From JAJYIW01 sp963781665 (GTDB lineage: Bacteria; Chloroflexota; Anaerolineae; Anaerolineales; Anaerolineaceae): a stretch of 64,000 nt of DNA. Position 1 is the stretch's first letter. Every line of letters begins with the position of its first letter. The stretch lies in the NCBI GenBank assembly GCA_963781665.1, contig CAWAGA010000002.1, forward strand, positions 3,968,001 through 4,032,000. Reading direction: 5' to 3'. This document shows positions 45,556-54,847 of the stretch, in pieces. A program made the position numbers and the translations under genes. A model generated the notes under the pieces. It was not told the origin of the DNA, ran no database searches, and was given only the letters and a program-made list of their open reading frames with translations.

Positions 45556-46215
45556 ATGAAAATTATTATCGTAGGATGTGGCCGCTTCGGTTCCGAACTG
45601 GCTTCACGATTGAGCAAGGCTGGTAACGATCTGGTTGTGATCGATAACACCGCATTAGCTTTCCATAATCTGCCTGAGGGATTTCGTGGCAGGACTGTTG
45701 AAGGAGATGCTCTCAGCCAGGACATCCTCTTTCGGGCAGGGATCAAGCAAGCCGAAGCGCTCGCAGTTGTCACCAATTCGGATATTTTGAATGCAGCCGT
45801 ATCGCACATCGCCAGAAACGTTTTTGGGATTAAGAATGTCGTTGCTCGTAATTACGACCCGGCGAACCGTTCTATGTTCGAAACCTTCGGAGAACAGATC
45901 ATTAGCTCAACGAGCTGGGGGATCCAACGTGTTGTCGATATGATCTGCCAGCCAGAAATCAAGGCGGTGATGACAACCGGTAATGGTGAAATTGATTTGT
46001 ATGAAATCCGTATACCTGAGGCCTGGAACGAGAAGATACTTAATGACCTAATCCGATCTTGCGAATGCCTGATCGTTTCATTGACGCGAGCCGGACATGC
46101 CTCGTTACCATCTGTCTCCACCCGATTGGCCGAAGGTGATATCCTGCATATTAGCGCAACCTCGGCCGGGATCCAGTCTATTCGAAACCGGTTAGAAACG
46201 ACAAAGGGAGGATAG
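45556..46215 (+). CDS. TrkA-type RCK potassium-uptake regulatory protein (copy 1)
   Basis: A 219-residue protein with a Rossmann nucleotide-binding N-terminus ('MKIIIVGCGRFGSELASRLSKAG', 'VEGDALSQDIL') and a C-terminal RCK/TrkA-C domain. Such subunits bind NAD(H) or ATP and gate cation transporters. It lies 32 bases after the KimA-like gene and two bases before a second TrkA-type gene; the two probably form a hetero-oligomer. Confidence 0.88.
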   Translation: MKIIIVGCGRFGSELASRLSKAGNDLVVIDNTALAFHNLPEGFRGRTVEGDALSQDILFRAGIKQAEALAVVTNSDILNAAVSHIARNVFGIKNVVARNYDPANRSMFETFGEQIISSTSWGIQRVVDMICQPEIKAVMTTGNGEIDLYEIRIPEAWNEKILNDLIRSCECLIVSLTRAGHASLPSVSTRLAEGDILHISATSAGIQSIRNRLETTKGG

Positions 46216-46217
46216 AG

Positions 46218-46886
46218 ATGCTTGTCATCATTATTGGAGCCGGCCGGACTGGGGCGCAATTGGCAACGCTTTTATTAAAACAAAACCATTCGGTCCATTT
46301 AATTGAAAATCGCAAGGACGTGTTGAGCCGTATCCATCGGGAACTACCTACGGAGGTCATTTTTGAGGGAAGCCCGATTAACCCTCAAATATTGGAGACA
46401 GCCGAGATCAGGAAAGCAGACGTGCTGGCGGCAGTCACCACCAGTGATGAGATGAACCTTGTACTGTGTTACCTGGCCAGGGAAAAATATAATGTAAGGC
46501 GAACGATAGCCAGGGTCAATAATCCTCGAACAGCCTGGTTGTTCAATGAAACCTTCCACGTCGACGTAGCTGTCAACCAATCCGAGATTATGTCTCGATT
46601 GATTGAAGAAGAGATGTCATTGGGGGACATGATGACATTATTCTTGCTACGGGATGGCAACTATTCGATCATCGAAGAGAAAATACCATCCGGTTCGAAA
46701 GCCATTGGTATAGGTATCAAGGATCTGGGACTTCCCGAGCACTGCGTCATTGCGGCTATCATCCGCCAGGGGGAAGTGATCGTACCGCGAGGTATCACCA
46801 CATTCCAGAAGGGAGATGAAGTATTAGCCATTGCTGATAAAGAAGGTGCAAAGAAGCTGATGAATATTTTGGCAGTACCTGCATAA
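46218..46886 (+). CDS. TrkA-type RCK potassium-uptake regulatory protein (copy 2)
   Basis: A 222-residue paralogue of the preceding gene, with 'MLVIIIGAGRTGAQLATLLL' and 'SPINPQILETAEIRKADVLAAVT', a hinge, and the C-terminal domain 'IPSGSKAIGIGIKDLGLPEHCVIAAIIR' typical of TrkA-C. Tandem small TrkA genes of this kind (CeoB/CeoC style) occur in actinobacteria and Chloroflexota. A strong promoter for rpmH begins 56 bases downstream. Confidence 0.88.
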   Translation: MLVIIIGAGRTGAQLATLLLKQNHSVHLIENRKDVLSRIHRELPTEVIFEGSPINPQILETAEIRKADVLAAVTTSDEMNLVLCYLAREKYNVRRTIARVNNPRTAWLFNETFHVDVAVNQSEIMSRLIEEEMSLGDMMTLFLLRDGNYSIIEEKIPSGSKAIGIGIKDLGLPEHCVIAAIIRQGEVIVPRGITTFQKGDEVLAIADKEGAKKLMNILAVPA

Positions 46887-46941
46887 TTTCGAAAAAACAC
46901 TTCGAAGCTGCTGCACTCTTCGGAAAATTCAAATTTGGTCT

Positions 46942-46970
46942 TTGACTGGTAAGGTTGTATGCGGTATAAT
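46942..46970 (+). promoter_or_regulatory. Strong promoter TTGACT-17-TATAAT for the rpmH operon
   Basis: TTGACT (46942-46947) and TATAAT (46965-46970) are separated by exactly 17 bases. The transcript would start near 46977, giving a leader of about 60 bases before rpmH. Confidence 0.85.
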
Positions 46971-47038
46971 AGCCGTTCGTGAATGTAAACATTATGCAAT
47001 TATCTTGATGATGTGTTGCGAAAGGAATAAATTTAATT

Positions 47039-47209
47039 ATGGTAAAACGTACTTATCAACCGAAAATTCGCAGACGATTGAGGGTACACGGGTTCCGCTC
47101 TAGAATGTCGACAGCAGACGGACGTGAAGTATTAAAACGCCGGCGTTTAAAAGGACGCCATCACTTGACTGTTACGATGAATAGTCACGTTAAGAAAATC
47201 CGTTGGTAG
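47039..47209 (+). CDS. rpmH: 50S ribosomal protein L34
   Basis: A 56-residue basic protein, with 'VKRTYQPKIRRRLRVHGFRSRM' and 'VLKRRRLKGRHHLTV', the standard L34 sequence. The C-terminus runs about ten residues past the usual end ('TMNSHVKKIRW'), which is uncommon. AAAGGA lies upstream. rpmH-rnpA-yidD-yidC-jag is a nearly universal bacterial gene order. Confidence 0.95.
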   Translation: MVKRTYQPKIRRRLRVHGFRSRMSTADGREVLKRRRLKGRHHLTVTMNSHVKKIRW

Positions 47210-47257
47210 AGGTATTTCATTTCTACGCGCCAGTACGTTAATAAAACAGGTTAACGG

Positions 47258-47614
47258 GTGAAAAGTAAGTTTCGATTAACCCGGTCAATGGATTTCAAGC
47301 GGGTGCGGCGTGAAGGTAGATCATATGCTCACCCGCTTATTGTGCTAGTTGCCCTTCCGAACAATTTGGAGAATTGGCGAGTTGGTGTTTCAGCGGGTCG
47401 TTCGGTCGGAAATGCAGTCAAGAGGAACCGTTGCAAGCGATTATTACGGGAATCGGTGAATGCAATGTTTCATCGATTAAATCCCGGATATGATTTTATT
47501 TTGTTGGCACGCCAACCGATGAATTCCGCTACCTTCGAACAAACGAAAAATGCAGTATGTTATTTGTTTACGAGAGCTAAATTATTGGATAATAAGGTAG
47601 TGAATGGCATCTGA
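47258..47614 (+). CDS. rnpA: Ribonuclease P protein component
   Basis: A 118-residue protein starting at GTG 47258 with 'MKSKFRLTRSMDFKRVRREGRSY' and carrying the RNR signature 'SVGNAVKRNRCKRLLRE'. It assists the RNase P RNA in trimming tRNA 5' ends. Its last codons overlap yidD by 11 bases, indicating coupled translation. Confidence 0.95.
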   Translation: MKSKFRLTRSMDFKRVRREGRSYAHPLIVLVALPNNLENWRVGVSAGRSVGNAVKRNRCKRLLRESVNAMFHRLNPGYDFILLARQPMNSATFEQTKNAVCYLFTRAKLLDNKVVNGI

Positions 47615-47897
47615 TTTCGATCAACATTGTGAATATCCCCACGAACCACGATTACGGGATCTTCCGGTTAAACTGAGCACTTTACCACGTTGGCCTTTGC
47701 TGGCTCTAATTCGCCTTTACCAGAAGGTTATTTCCCCAGCTTTACCTCCAAACACTTGCAGGTTCTATCCAACATGCTCGCATTATGGATATGAAGCAAT
47801 CTATAAGTATGGGGTACTAAAAGGGGGCATTATGGCAACCTGGCGAGTATTGCGTTGTAATCCATTTAATCCCGGCGGTTATGATCCGGTGCAATGA
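47604..47897 (+). CDS. yidD: Membrane protein insertion efficiency factor YidD
   Basis: A 97-residue protein with the YidD core 'LIRLYQKVISPALPPNTCRFYPTCSHYGYEAI' and 'LRCNPFNPGGYDPV', including the paired cysteines. It is thought to help YidC/SecYEG insert membrane proteins. An extra ~25-residue N-terminal segment precedes the core. Confidence 0.93.
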   Translation: MASDFDQHCEYPHEPRLRDLPVKLSTLPRWPLLALIRLYQKVISPALPPNTCRFYPTCSHYGYEAIYKYGVLKGGIMATWRVLRCNPFNPGGYDPVQ

Positions 47898-47922
47898 AAG
47901 AGAATAGATATTTTCACCAAAC

Positions 47923-48987
47923 ATGAATAAATCACACTTAAAATTCTACGTTTCAATTTTGCTTATCAGTCTATTTGCGGTGGCCTGTAGCGGCACCGTA
48001 GCATCCAGTTGGCCAGGTCTGACCTTGACGAAGGATATGGCCTATGTTTCGGATGCTTCTTTTGTTTACGGGATTAAATTAAGTGACGGAACCCTTGCCT
48101 GGAAATATCCAGCTGCAGCTGCTTCAGGGCAATCTTTTTACGCCCCCCCGCTTCTAACCCCGGATGGCAGCCAGTTACTCGTTGGAGATTACAACAAGAA
48201 TCTTTACAGCCTTGATCCGGTAAACGGCACAATGATTTGGACCTTTTCCGTTGACAATGGTCGCTGGATCGGATCTCCTCTGGTGTTCAATAATTTAATC
48301 TATGCGCCTTGCTCTGACAACAATATGTATGTGCTTGACCTGCAAGGTAATTTACAGTGGAAGTTCAACACGAAAGCCGCATTATGGGCCAAACCGGTCA
48401 CGGATGGAAAAGTAATCTACCTGGCATCGATGGATCACTGGATTTATGCCTTGCAGCCCTCCGATGGCACTGTGATTTGGAAAACAGATTCTGGCGGGGC
48501 GATGGTTGCTTCACCAGCGCTGGATTCGAATGGAATTTTGTATGTAGGCACGCTTGCAAACGAATTGATTGCCGTTCAAAGCTCAGATGGGAAAATTCTA
48601 TGGCGAACGACGGTGAGCGGCGGAATCTGGAGTACACCAGCGCTGAATGATGGAATCATGTATGTCGGCGATCTCTCGGGAACGATATATTTCATTTCTG
48701 CCAGTGATGGAAAGATTCAATTTCAGCAGGATACTACTAGTTCAATAACAGGAACCCCAGCAATTATTCCTGATGGCATCGTTTTTGGCAATGAAGCCGG
48801 CACGTTATCTGCGCTTGATTTCAACGGTAAATCACTTTGGCCAAAGACGTTTAATGGTAAACTGTATACCAGTCCAGCCTATCAAACGGACCAGATTATC
48901 GTCGCGATCACTGCATCGTCCGACAACCTCTTGGTCTCCTTGGATACTTCTGGAAATCAGAAGTGGGCATTTTTGCCACCGAAATAA
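47923..48987 (+). CDS. PQQ-type beta-propeller lipoprotein (BamB-like fold) between yidD and yidC
   Basis: A 354-residue protein with a lipoprotein signal peptide ending 'LLISLFAVACSG' (lipobox Cys near residue 22) and seven or so repeats of the pattern 'GT..W......G....SP......YVG....LY.L...DG' found in PQQ-binding-like propellers. The fold is that of BamB, but a BAM complex is not expected in a monoderm. Its position inside the rpmH-yidC block suggests a link to membrane protein insertion or folding outside the membrane. The name BamB is not claimed. Confidence 0.85.
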   Translation: MNKSHLKFYVSILLISLFAVACSGTVASSWPGLTLTKDMAYVSDASFVYGIKLSDGTLAWKYPAAAASGQSFYAPPLLTPDGSQLLVGDYNKNLYSLDPVNGTMIWTFSVDNGRWIGSPLVFNNLIYAPCSDNNMYVLDLQGNLQWKFNTKAALWAKPVTDGKVIYLASMDHWIYALQPSDGTVIWKTDSGGAMVASPALDSNGILYVGTLANELIAVQSSDGKILWRTTVSGGIWSTPALNDGIMYVGDLSGTIYFISASDGKIQFQQDTTSSITGTPAIIPDGIVFGNEAGTLSALDFNGKSLWPKTFNGKLYTSPAYQTDQIIVAITASSDNLLVSLDTSGNQKWAFLPPK

Positions 48988-49008
48988 CCCTGTGTTAAGG
49001 ATAAAGTT

Positions 49009-49959
49009 ATGTGGGACGCGATAATCATCACCCCTTTTGTAAATGTCTTATTACTTATTTACCATTTAGTACAAAATTTTGGGGTAGCAATTATATTATT
49101 CACGATATTAATTCGTTTGATCACTCATCCTTTGACTGCTCAACAGCTCAAAGGCACCGGAGCGATGCAAGACCTCCAAAAAGATCAACGCTGGATTGAT
49201 ATTCAGAAAAAATATAAAGATGATAAAGAAAAATTATCTCAAGAACAAATGAAACTTTACAAGGAGCTTGGTGTAAATCCATTCAGCTCTTGTTTGCCAA
49301 CTATTATCCAATTTCCAATAATTATTGGTCTGTATCAGAGCATTATCCGGACCTTAGGCTCATCTCCGCTCGAGCTGCTATATTTACAGCAGCACGTTTA
49401 CCCTTTTATGGGAAAGATCGTATCATCGATTATCCCGATCAACAGCAGCTTTTTATGGTTGAATCTGGGTCAGCCGGATAATACCCTGCGGATTTCCTTT
49501 ATCCCATTTGCGATTCCGATTTTGGCGGTGATTGTCGTCATTACGACCTATTTGCAGTCTAAGATGATGATGCCGGCAACATCGGGTCCTGGTGACCAGG
49601 GAGCCCAGATGGCCAAGGCTATGAATCTATACATGCCATTTCTGATGGGTTGGATGGCATTGACCCTAGCTTCTGGCCTCGCCGTTTATTTCATTACAAG
49701 TAATCTCGTTGGAATTATTCAGTATGCTGCCCTTGGACGATTGAATTGGCGTAATTTACTCCCACAGCGCAAAGTTGTCGACGTTAAACCGGTTAGCTTG
49801 AAGGCCGGTAACCAAAAACCGGTTACAAGTCCAAAGCTTGATGGACCAAAAGAAAACTCAAAAAAGCCGAGTAATTTCAAGGTTCCCAATAACCACAAAC
49901 CAGTTAATCCGAAAACAAATAAGCCAAAACCTGTTGGCTCGAAATCTGCCAAGAAGTAA
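49009..49959 (+). CDS. yidC: Membrane protein insertase YidC/Oxa1 family
   Basis: A 316-residue insertase of the short type found in organisms without an outer membrane: no large periplasmic domain, about five membrane segments including 'VAIILFTILIRLITHPLTAQQL' with the hydrophilic-groove Arg, 'NPFSSCLPTIIQFPIIIGLYQSI' and 'MAKAMNLYMPFLMGWMALTLASGLAVYFITSNLVGI'. The C-terminal 60 residues are a Lys/Pro/Asn-rich basic tail likely to bind ribosomes. AAGGATAAAG precedes ATG 49009. Confidence 0.95.
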   Translation: MWDAIIITPFVNVLLLIYHLVQNFGVAIILFTILIRLITHPLTAQQLKGTGAMQDLQKDQRWIDIQKKYKDDKEKLSQEQMKLYKELGVNPFSSCLPTIIQFPIIIGLYQSIIRTLGSSPLELLYLQQHVYPFMGKIVSSIIPINSSFLWLNLGQPDNTLRISFIPFAIPILAVIVVITTYLQSKMMMPATSGPGDQGAQMAKAMNLYMPFLMGWMALTLASGLAVYFITSNLVGIIQYAALGRLNWRNLLPQRKVVDVKPVSLKAGNQKPVTSPKLDGPKENSKKPSNFKVPNNHKPVNPKTNKPKPVGSKSAKK

Positions 49960-49976
49960 ATTTCATTTTTGCCGAG

Positions 49977-50789
49977 GTGAAAATGAGTGAAGATAGAACA
50001 ACACTGGAAATCATTGCTCCCACAGTAGAAGAAGCTGTCACCAAAGGTTTGACAGATTTAGGACTGCCCGAAGATGCTGTTGATGTCGAGATTCTCGATT
50101 CTGGCAGCAAAGGCATTTTCGGATTAGGGAGTCGCCAGGCGCGTATCCGCCTGAAGGTGAAGCAAGACAAGAAGGCAATGGTTAGTGGCGGTGGGTCTGC
50201 CGTCGTCGAGAAAGAACCATCATCGGAAATTAACGATGAGGAGACTTATTCCGAGGAACCGGTCGCCCAAGAAGCCGATCCCGAAATGGTTATCGACGAG
50301 GATTTGGCAGACGAAGACCAATCGCTGAAAGTGGCTCGAGAGGTTGTTTCGGATTTGCTTGAAAAGATGAAGGTGCATGCGCGCGTTACAACCCGCTATG
50401 CAGATGATGGCGAGCAAGACGAATTAAAACCGATCTTAGTCGATATTCACGGGAACGATTTAAGCATTCTGATCGGTCGTAAATCGGAGACCTTGAACGC
50501 GTTGCAGTACATATCCAGCTTGATTGTCGGCAAAGAATTGGAGCGATGGATTCCTTTGCAGGTCGACGTTGAGGGATATCGTGCCCGGCGAGTAAGGATG
50601 TTACGGCAGTTGGCCCGGCGCATGGCCGACCAGGCTGTGTCAACCGGTAGGAGGCAAGTTCTGGAACCGATGCCTGCAAACGAGCGTCGCATCATTCACA
50701 TGGAACTGCACGATCACCTTGACGTAACGACAGAAAGCATCGGTGAGGAGCCAAACCGTAAAGTAACCATCATTCTAAAAACCAAATAA
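49977..50789 (+). CDS. jag: RNA-binding protein Jag/KhpB
   Basis: A 270-residue protein with an N-terminal Jag_N domain ('TLEIIAPTVEEAVTKGLTDLGLPEDAVDVEIL'), an acidic linker, a type II KH domain ('LSILIGRKSETLNALQYISSLIV') and a C-terminal R3H domain ('LEPMPANERRIIHMELHDH'). This is the full KhpB architecture. It starts 18 bases after yidC, its usual neighbour. It binds RNA and affects cell division and envelope growth in other bacteria. Confidence 0.94.
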   Translation: MKMSEDRTTLEIIAPTVEEAVTKGLTDLGLPEDAVDVEILDSGSKGIFGLGSRQARIRLKVKQDKKAMVSGGGSAVVEKEPSSEINDEETYSEEPVAQEADPEMVIDEDLADEDQSLKVAREVVSDLLEKMKVHARVTTRYADDGEQDELKPILVDIHGNDLSILIGRKSETLNALQYISSLIVGKELERWIPLQVDVEGYRARRVRMLRQLARRMADQAVSTGRRQVLEPMPANERRIIHMELHDHLDVTTESIGEEPNRKVTIILKTK

Positions 50790-50800
50790 TGAATTTATAG

Positions 50801-52138
50801 ATGCGCGCCGTTGATATTATCATCAAGAAAAGAGATCATCAGGCCTTATCCAAGGCTGAAATAGAGACCTTTATCAGGGGGATAACCAGCGGTGAAATTC
50901 CAGATTATCAAATTGCCGCCTGGGCGATGGCGGTTTTATTAAATGGTATGACTCCCGGTGAAACCACCGCCCTGACCATGGCGATGGCGCATTCGGGAGA
51001 TATCCTGGATCTATCTGGAATAGTTCCAATAGCTGTTGACAAACATTCCACCGGAGGTGTCGGTGATAAGACCACTCTGGTCGTCGAGCCTACTGTTGAG
51101 GCTTGCGGCCTGGCTGTTGGTAAGATGTCCGGCAGAGGTTTGGGGTTTAGCGGTGGAACCCTGGATAAGATCGAATCTATTCCTGGGTTCAGAACCGACC
51201 TGTCCAAAGAAGAATTTTTACATCAACTTGCTACGGTTGGCTTGGTGCTAACCGGCCAAAGCGGCGACCTGGCACCCGCGGATGGCAAGCTTTACGCCTT
51301 GCGCGATGTGACCGGAACGGTCCAATCTATCCCCTTAATAGCTTCATCCGTCATGAGCAAGAAAATTGCGGCTGGCGCCCAGGCAATTGTCCTGGACGTA
51401 AAGACCGGCTTAGGCGCGTTCATGGAAACCGTCGCCGATGCTCGCCAGTTAGCCGAGTTAATGGTGGCAATCGGGGAGATGAGCGGTCGCAGGACGGTTG
51501 CTTTGCTTTCGGATATGAACCAACCACTTGGAAATGCAGTTGGAAACGCTCTAGAATTAAAAGAAGCGATTGATACTTTACGGAATAACGGGCCGGCAGA
51601 TTTCAAGGAACATTGCCTGACGTTAGCATCTTATATGTTGGTTTTGGGCCAGAAGGCTCTAGATTTACCGACAGGCCGGCATATGGCTGAAAATGCCCTG
51701 GCGGAGGGTTACGCCTGGGAGTCTTTTCGCAAGCTGGTCGAAGCTCAAGGTGGTGATGTCAGCTACATCGATCAGCCTGAAAAGCTGCCACAAGCTGCAT
51801 ACTCGATCACCATGGAAGCACAAGGCGATGGCTGGGTGCAGGAAATTAATGCTCGGCTGGTCGGTGAAACCGCCGTTGGACTGGGTGCAGGTCGAGCTGC
51901 GAAAGGTGACAAGATCGATCTGGCAGTAGGCATTATCGTCAAAAAGAAAGTTGGCGATCGGGTTTTGCAAAATGAACCGGTCTTCATTATTTATGCGAAT
52001 GACAAAGAAAAAATGTTCCTGGCAAAAAAAAACCTGGAGAAATCCTTCAAAATTTCTGACCAACCGCTAGACCGTTTACCATTATTCTACGGCACGGTCG
52101 GAAACATCCTTCCCGACGAATATAAAAATAGAATCTAG
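50801..52138 (+). CDS. Pyrimidine-nucleoside (thymidine) phosphorylase
   Basis: A 445-residue nucleoside phosphorylase II: 'MTPGETTALTMAMAHSGD', the phosphate-binding 'DKHSTGGVGDKTTLVVEP', 'GRGLGFSGGTLDKIESIPG' and 'DVKTGLGAFMET'. It cleaves thymidine and/or uridine with phosphate. Whether it is the thymidine-specific (DeoA) or broad (Pdp) form cannot be settled by eye. A purine-nucleoside phosphorylase gene lies four kilobases downstream, suggesting nucleoside salvage. Ends with TAG. Confidence 0.92.
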   Translation: MRAVDIIIKKRDHQALSKAEIETFIRGITSGEIPDYQIAAWAMAVLLNGMTPGETTALTMAMAHSGDILDLSGIVPIAVDKHSTGGVGDKTTLVVEPTVEACGLAVGKMSGRGLGFSGGTLDKIESIPGFRTDLSKEEFLHQLATVGLVLTGQSGDLAPADGKLYALRDVTGTVQSIPLIASSVMSKKIAAGAQAIVLDVKTGLGAFMETVADARQLAELMVAIGEMSGRRTVALLSDMNQPLGNAVGNALELKEAIDTLRNNGPADFKEHCLTLASYMLVLGQKALDLPTGRHMAENALAEGYAWESFRKLVEAQGGDVSYIDQPEKLPQAAYSITMEAQGDGWVQEINARLVGETAVGLGAGRAAKGDKIDLAVGIIVKKKVGDRVLQNEPVFIIYANDKEKMFLAKKNLEKSFKISDQPLDRLPLFYGTVGNILPDEYKNRI

Positions 52139-52237
52139 AAATTACAAGGTGTCCACGGACCTAATGAGGGCACATGCAACATTATTTTCCTGTAAGTTAG
52201 GGTAAAATGATTGGTTGTATACGCGAAGGAGATTATT

Positions 52238-52801
52238 TTGAAAAAATATATTCAAAGTTACGCCCTATTAGCCGGATTGGCAGGCTTGATCATCATTTTG
52301 GACCAATGGACCAAGGCGTTGGTCAGGGCGAACATTCCATATGGCGGGTATTGGTCACCCTGGCCATGGTTGGCTCCATACGCCCGGATTGTCAATTGGG
52401 ATAACACCGGTGCGGCTTTTGGCATGTTCCAGGGGTTCAATGGAATTTTATCGATTCTGGCAATTATTGTCGCCTTGATTATCATTTATTATTACCCAAG
52501 GATCCCCGCCAGCGACTGGCCGATGCGACTTGTCCTGGGTCTTCAATTGGGTGGAGCATTGGGTAATTTCGTTGATCGAATTACCCATGGGCGCGTCACC
52601 GATTTTGTTTCAGTTGGTAATTTTGCTGTTTTCAATATCGCCGATAGTAGTATTACCATTGGGGTCATCTTATTAATCATAATTGTTTGGTATCGTGATC
52701 GACAAGAAAAAAACCAGCAAACCGCCAAGCTAATTGTTCCGGTAGAAGGAAATAACCACTCAGAACAGGTCATTCCGGAAAAAGGGGACCAAGTTGAATG
52801 A
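52238..52801 (+). CDS. lspA: Lipoprotein signal peptidase (signal peptidase II)
   Basis: About 187 residues with four membrane segments. The catalytic aspartates lie in 'NWDNTGAAFGMFQG' and 'ALGNFVDRITHGRVTDFV...FNIADSSI', matching LspA motifs. The best start is TTG 52238, which follows AAGGAG at 52226-52231; the frame is open from 52211. It removes signal peptides from lipoproteins after Lgt acts; lgt is at the end of this window. It overlaps rluD by eight bases. Confidence 0.93.
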   Translation: MKKYIQSYALLAGLAGLIIILDQWTKALVRANIPYGGYWSPWPWLAPYARIVNWDNTGAAFGMFQGFNGILSILAIIVALIIIYYYPRIPASDWPMRLVLGLQLGGALGNFVDRITHGRVTDFVSVGNFAVFNIADSSITIGVILLIIIVWYRDRQEKNQQTAKLIVPVEGNNHSEQVIPEKGDQVE

Positions 52802-53711
52802 CCAGATCCTCTCGATTACAGTTGATGATTCTCATAATGATCGATTAGACATATATTTAACCCATTATCTGAAGGATTACTCACGTACACGGATCCAATC
52901 TCTAATCCGTAAGGGCCTGGTTTTAATCGATGGCGCCATTCCTGAAAAAACCGGGATTATCGTTGAAAGAGGCGCAATTATCGAAGTACATATACCTGCG
53001 GTAGCACCAACCAGTATTGTCGCTGAAAATATTGAGCTAGAAGTCATTTTTGAAAATGACGACCTGATGGTCATCAATAAGCCTGCTGGTTTAGTGGTCC
53101 ATCCTGGGCCAGGTCACTCATCGGGAACGTTGGTAAATGCTGCTCTGGCACACGCTCCAGATATGGAAGGTATTGGGGGGGAAAAGCGTCCGGGGATTGT
53201 CCATCGCCTGGACAAGGATACATCTGGTTTGATCCTGATCGCAAAAAATGACCGCTCCCAGCGCTGGTTGGTGGATCAGTTCAAAGCGCGTAAGGTGACC
53301 AAAATTTATTGGACACTGGTTGATGGGCATCCACCAACACCCCAGGGTAGGATTGAGGCTGCAATTGGCAGAGATCCTATCCATCGCCAAAAAATGGCGA
53401 TTGTCTCCATGGACAAAGGGCGGGACGCAATCACGGAATACCAGCAGCTTGCACGCTATCATAAACATACGTATATAGAAGCTCATCCAGTCACCGGCCG
53501 AACTCACCAAATTCGGCTCCACATGGCTTTCCTGGGATGCCCGGTCGTTGGAGACCGAACTTATGGCCATTTGCATCCAACCATCGCGATCAATCGTTTT
53601 TTTCTACATGCTGCCAGGATTACTGTTTTGCTGCCTGGGGAGAAAAGCCAGCGGACTTTCGAAGTGCCTTTGCCTGCTGATTTGCAAGCCATTATGAATT
53701 CATTGGAGTGA
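52794..53711 (+). CDS. rluD: RluA/RluD-family 23S rRNA pseudouridine synthase
   Basis: A 305-residue protein with an N-terminal S4 domain ('DRLDIYLTHYLKDYSRTRIQSLIRKGLVLIDG') and the catalytic motif 'HRLDKDTSGLILIAK', including the Asp nucleophile, then 'HPVTGRTHQIRLHM'. Translation starts at TTG 52794 after AAAGGGG at 52781-52787, inside the end of lspA; lspA-rluD is a common gene pair. Confidence 0.92.
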   Translation: MNDQILSITVDDSHNDRLDIYLTHYLKDYSRTRIQSLIRKGLVLIDGAIPEKTGIIVERGAIIEVHIPAVAPTSIVAENIELEVIFENDDLMVINKPAGLVVHPGPGHSSGTLVNAALAHAPDMEGIGGEKRPGIVHRLDKDTSGLILIAKNDRSQRWLVDQFKARKVTKIYWTLVDGHPPTPQGRIEAAIGRDPIHRQKMAIVSMDKGRDAITEYQQLARYHKHTYIEAHPVTGRTHQIRLHMAFLGCPVVGDRTYGHLHPTIAINRFFLHAARITVLLPGEKSQRTFEVPLPADLQAIMNSLE

Positions 53712-53717
53712 AGACAA

Positions 53718-54753
53718 ATGATCGATTTACGTTCCGACACGGTCACCAACCCTACACCAGAAATGCGTCAGCGCTATGGCTGAGGCCGAAGTGGGGGATG
53801 ACGTATTTTCAGAGGACCCGACGGTCAATCGTCTACAAGCAATTAGCGCTGAAAAAATGGGTAAGGAAGCTGCCTTATTCTTATCTTCAGGTACGATGGG
53901 TAACCTGACGGCAGTATTGACCCACTGCGGTAGAGGAGACGAAGCTATCCTGGGCCACCTAAGCCACACATTTCTCTTCGAGGCTGGAGGAATTTCAGCT
54001 CTGGGTGGTGTGCACCCTCATACCCTGCCTAATCTTCCCGACGGTACCCTTGATCCCGACGATATAAAACATGCCATCCGAGAGAACAATGTCCATTATC
54101 CCATTTCTCGCCTGGTTATTCTCGAAAATACTCACAATCGCTGTGGAGGCGTAGCACTCACACCTGAATATACCCAGGAGGTAGGTGCTATCGCTAATCA
54201 ATCAGGCCTACGATTTCACATCGATGGGGCGCGAATTTTCAATGCGGCTATCGCTAATCATGTCGATGCGGCTGTTTTAGCTGGCCCTGCGGATTCGATT
54301 ACTTTTTGCCTTAGTAAGGGTTTGTGTGCGCCGGTTGGTTCCCTATTATGTGGATCAAAAGAGTTCATCGACAAAGCCCGACGGATTCGGAAGCAGTTGG
54401 GAGGGGGGATGCGCCAGGCCGGTATCATTGCAGCTGCCGGGATAGTGGCGCTGGATAAAATGGTGGACCGGTTAGAAGAGGACCATCAACGTGCCCATAC
54501 TTTGGCTGCAGGATTACAGAACGTCAAAGGAATTGAACTGCAAATGGGTATGCCAAAAACCAACATGGTTTTTATTTCGCTTATGCCCAACGTTCAATCA
54601 GGCGCCAGTGGGGTGGCAGAAACCCTTGCCAGAGAAGGAATACTGGTGAGCGTGACTGGTCCGCGCTCCTTCCGCCTCGTAACTCACTATTGGATTTCCG
54701 ACCAGGATATCTCTCGGATCGTCCCGGCATTTCAAAACGCTCTGAAAAATTGA
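53718..54753 (+). pseudogene. ltaE: Low-specificity L-threonine aldolase, interrupted by a one-base insertion
   Basis: Starts at ATG 53718 ('MIDLRSDTVTNPTPEMRQR') and meets TGA 53781-53783. Deleting T53775 joins it to 'MAEAEVGDDVFSEDPTVNRLQ', exactly the family sequence, giving 344 residues. The rest is intact: 'FLSSGTMGNLTAVLTHCGRGDE', 'RFHIDGARIFNAA', and the PLP lysine in 'FCLSKGLCAPVGS'. The enzyme splits threonine (or allo-threonine) to glycine and acetaldehyde. An alternative is translation from ATG 53776, which would lack a conserved N-terminal part of the active site. Confidence 0.88.
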
Positions 54754-54847
54754 AAAATTATATAAAATCAAGAATTTGTCGGCAAGGATGATCTGCTATC
54801 AGGGTCTAATGTTATAATCATCTAAAGATACAATCCCAGAGGCGGTT

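Noticed and set aside
46887..47038. Replication origin next to rpmH
   Set aside because: The gene order is origin-like in many bacteria, but no DnaA boxes or dnaA gene are visible and a potassium-regulator gene lies upstream.
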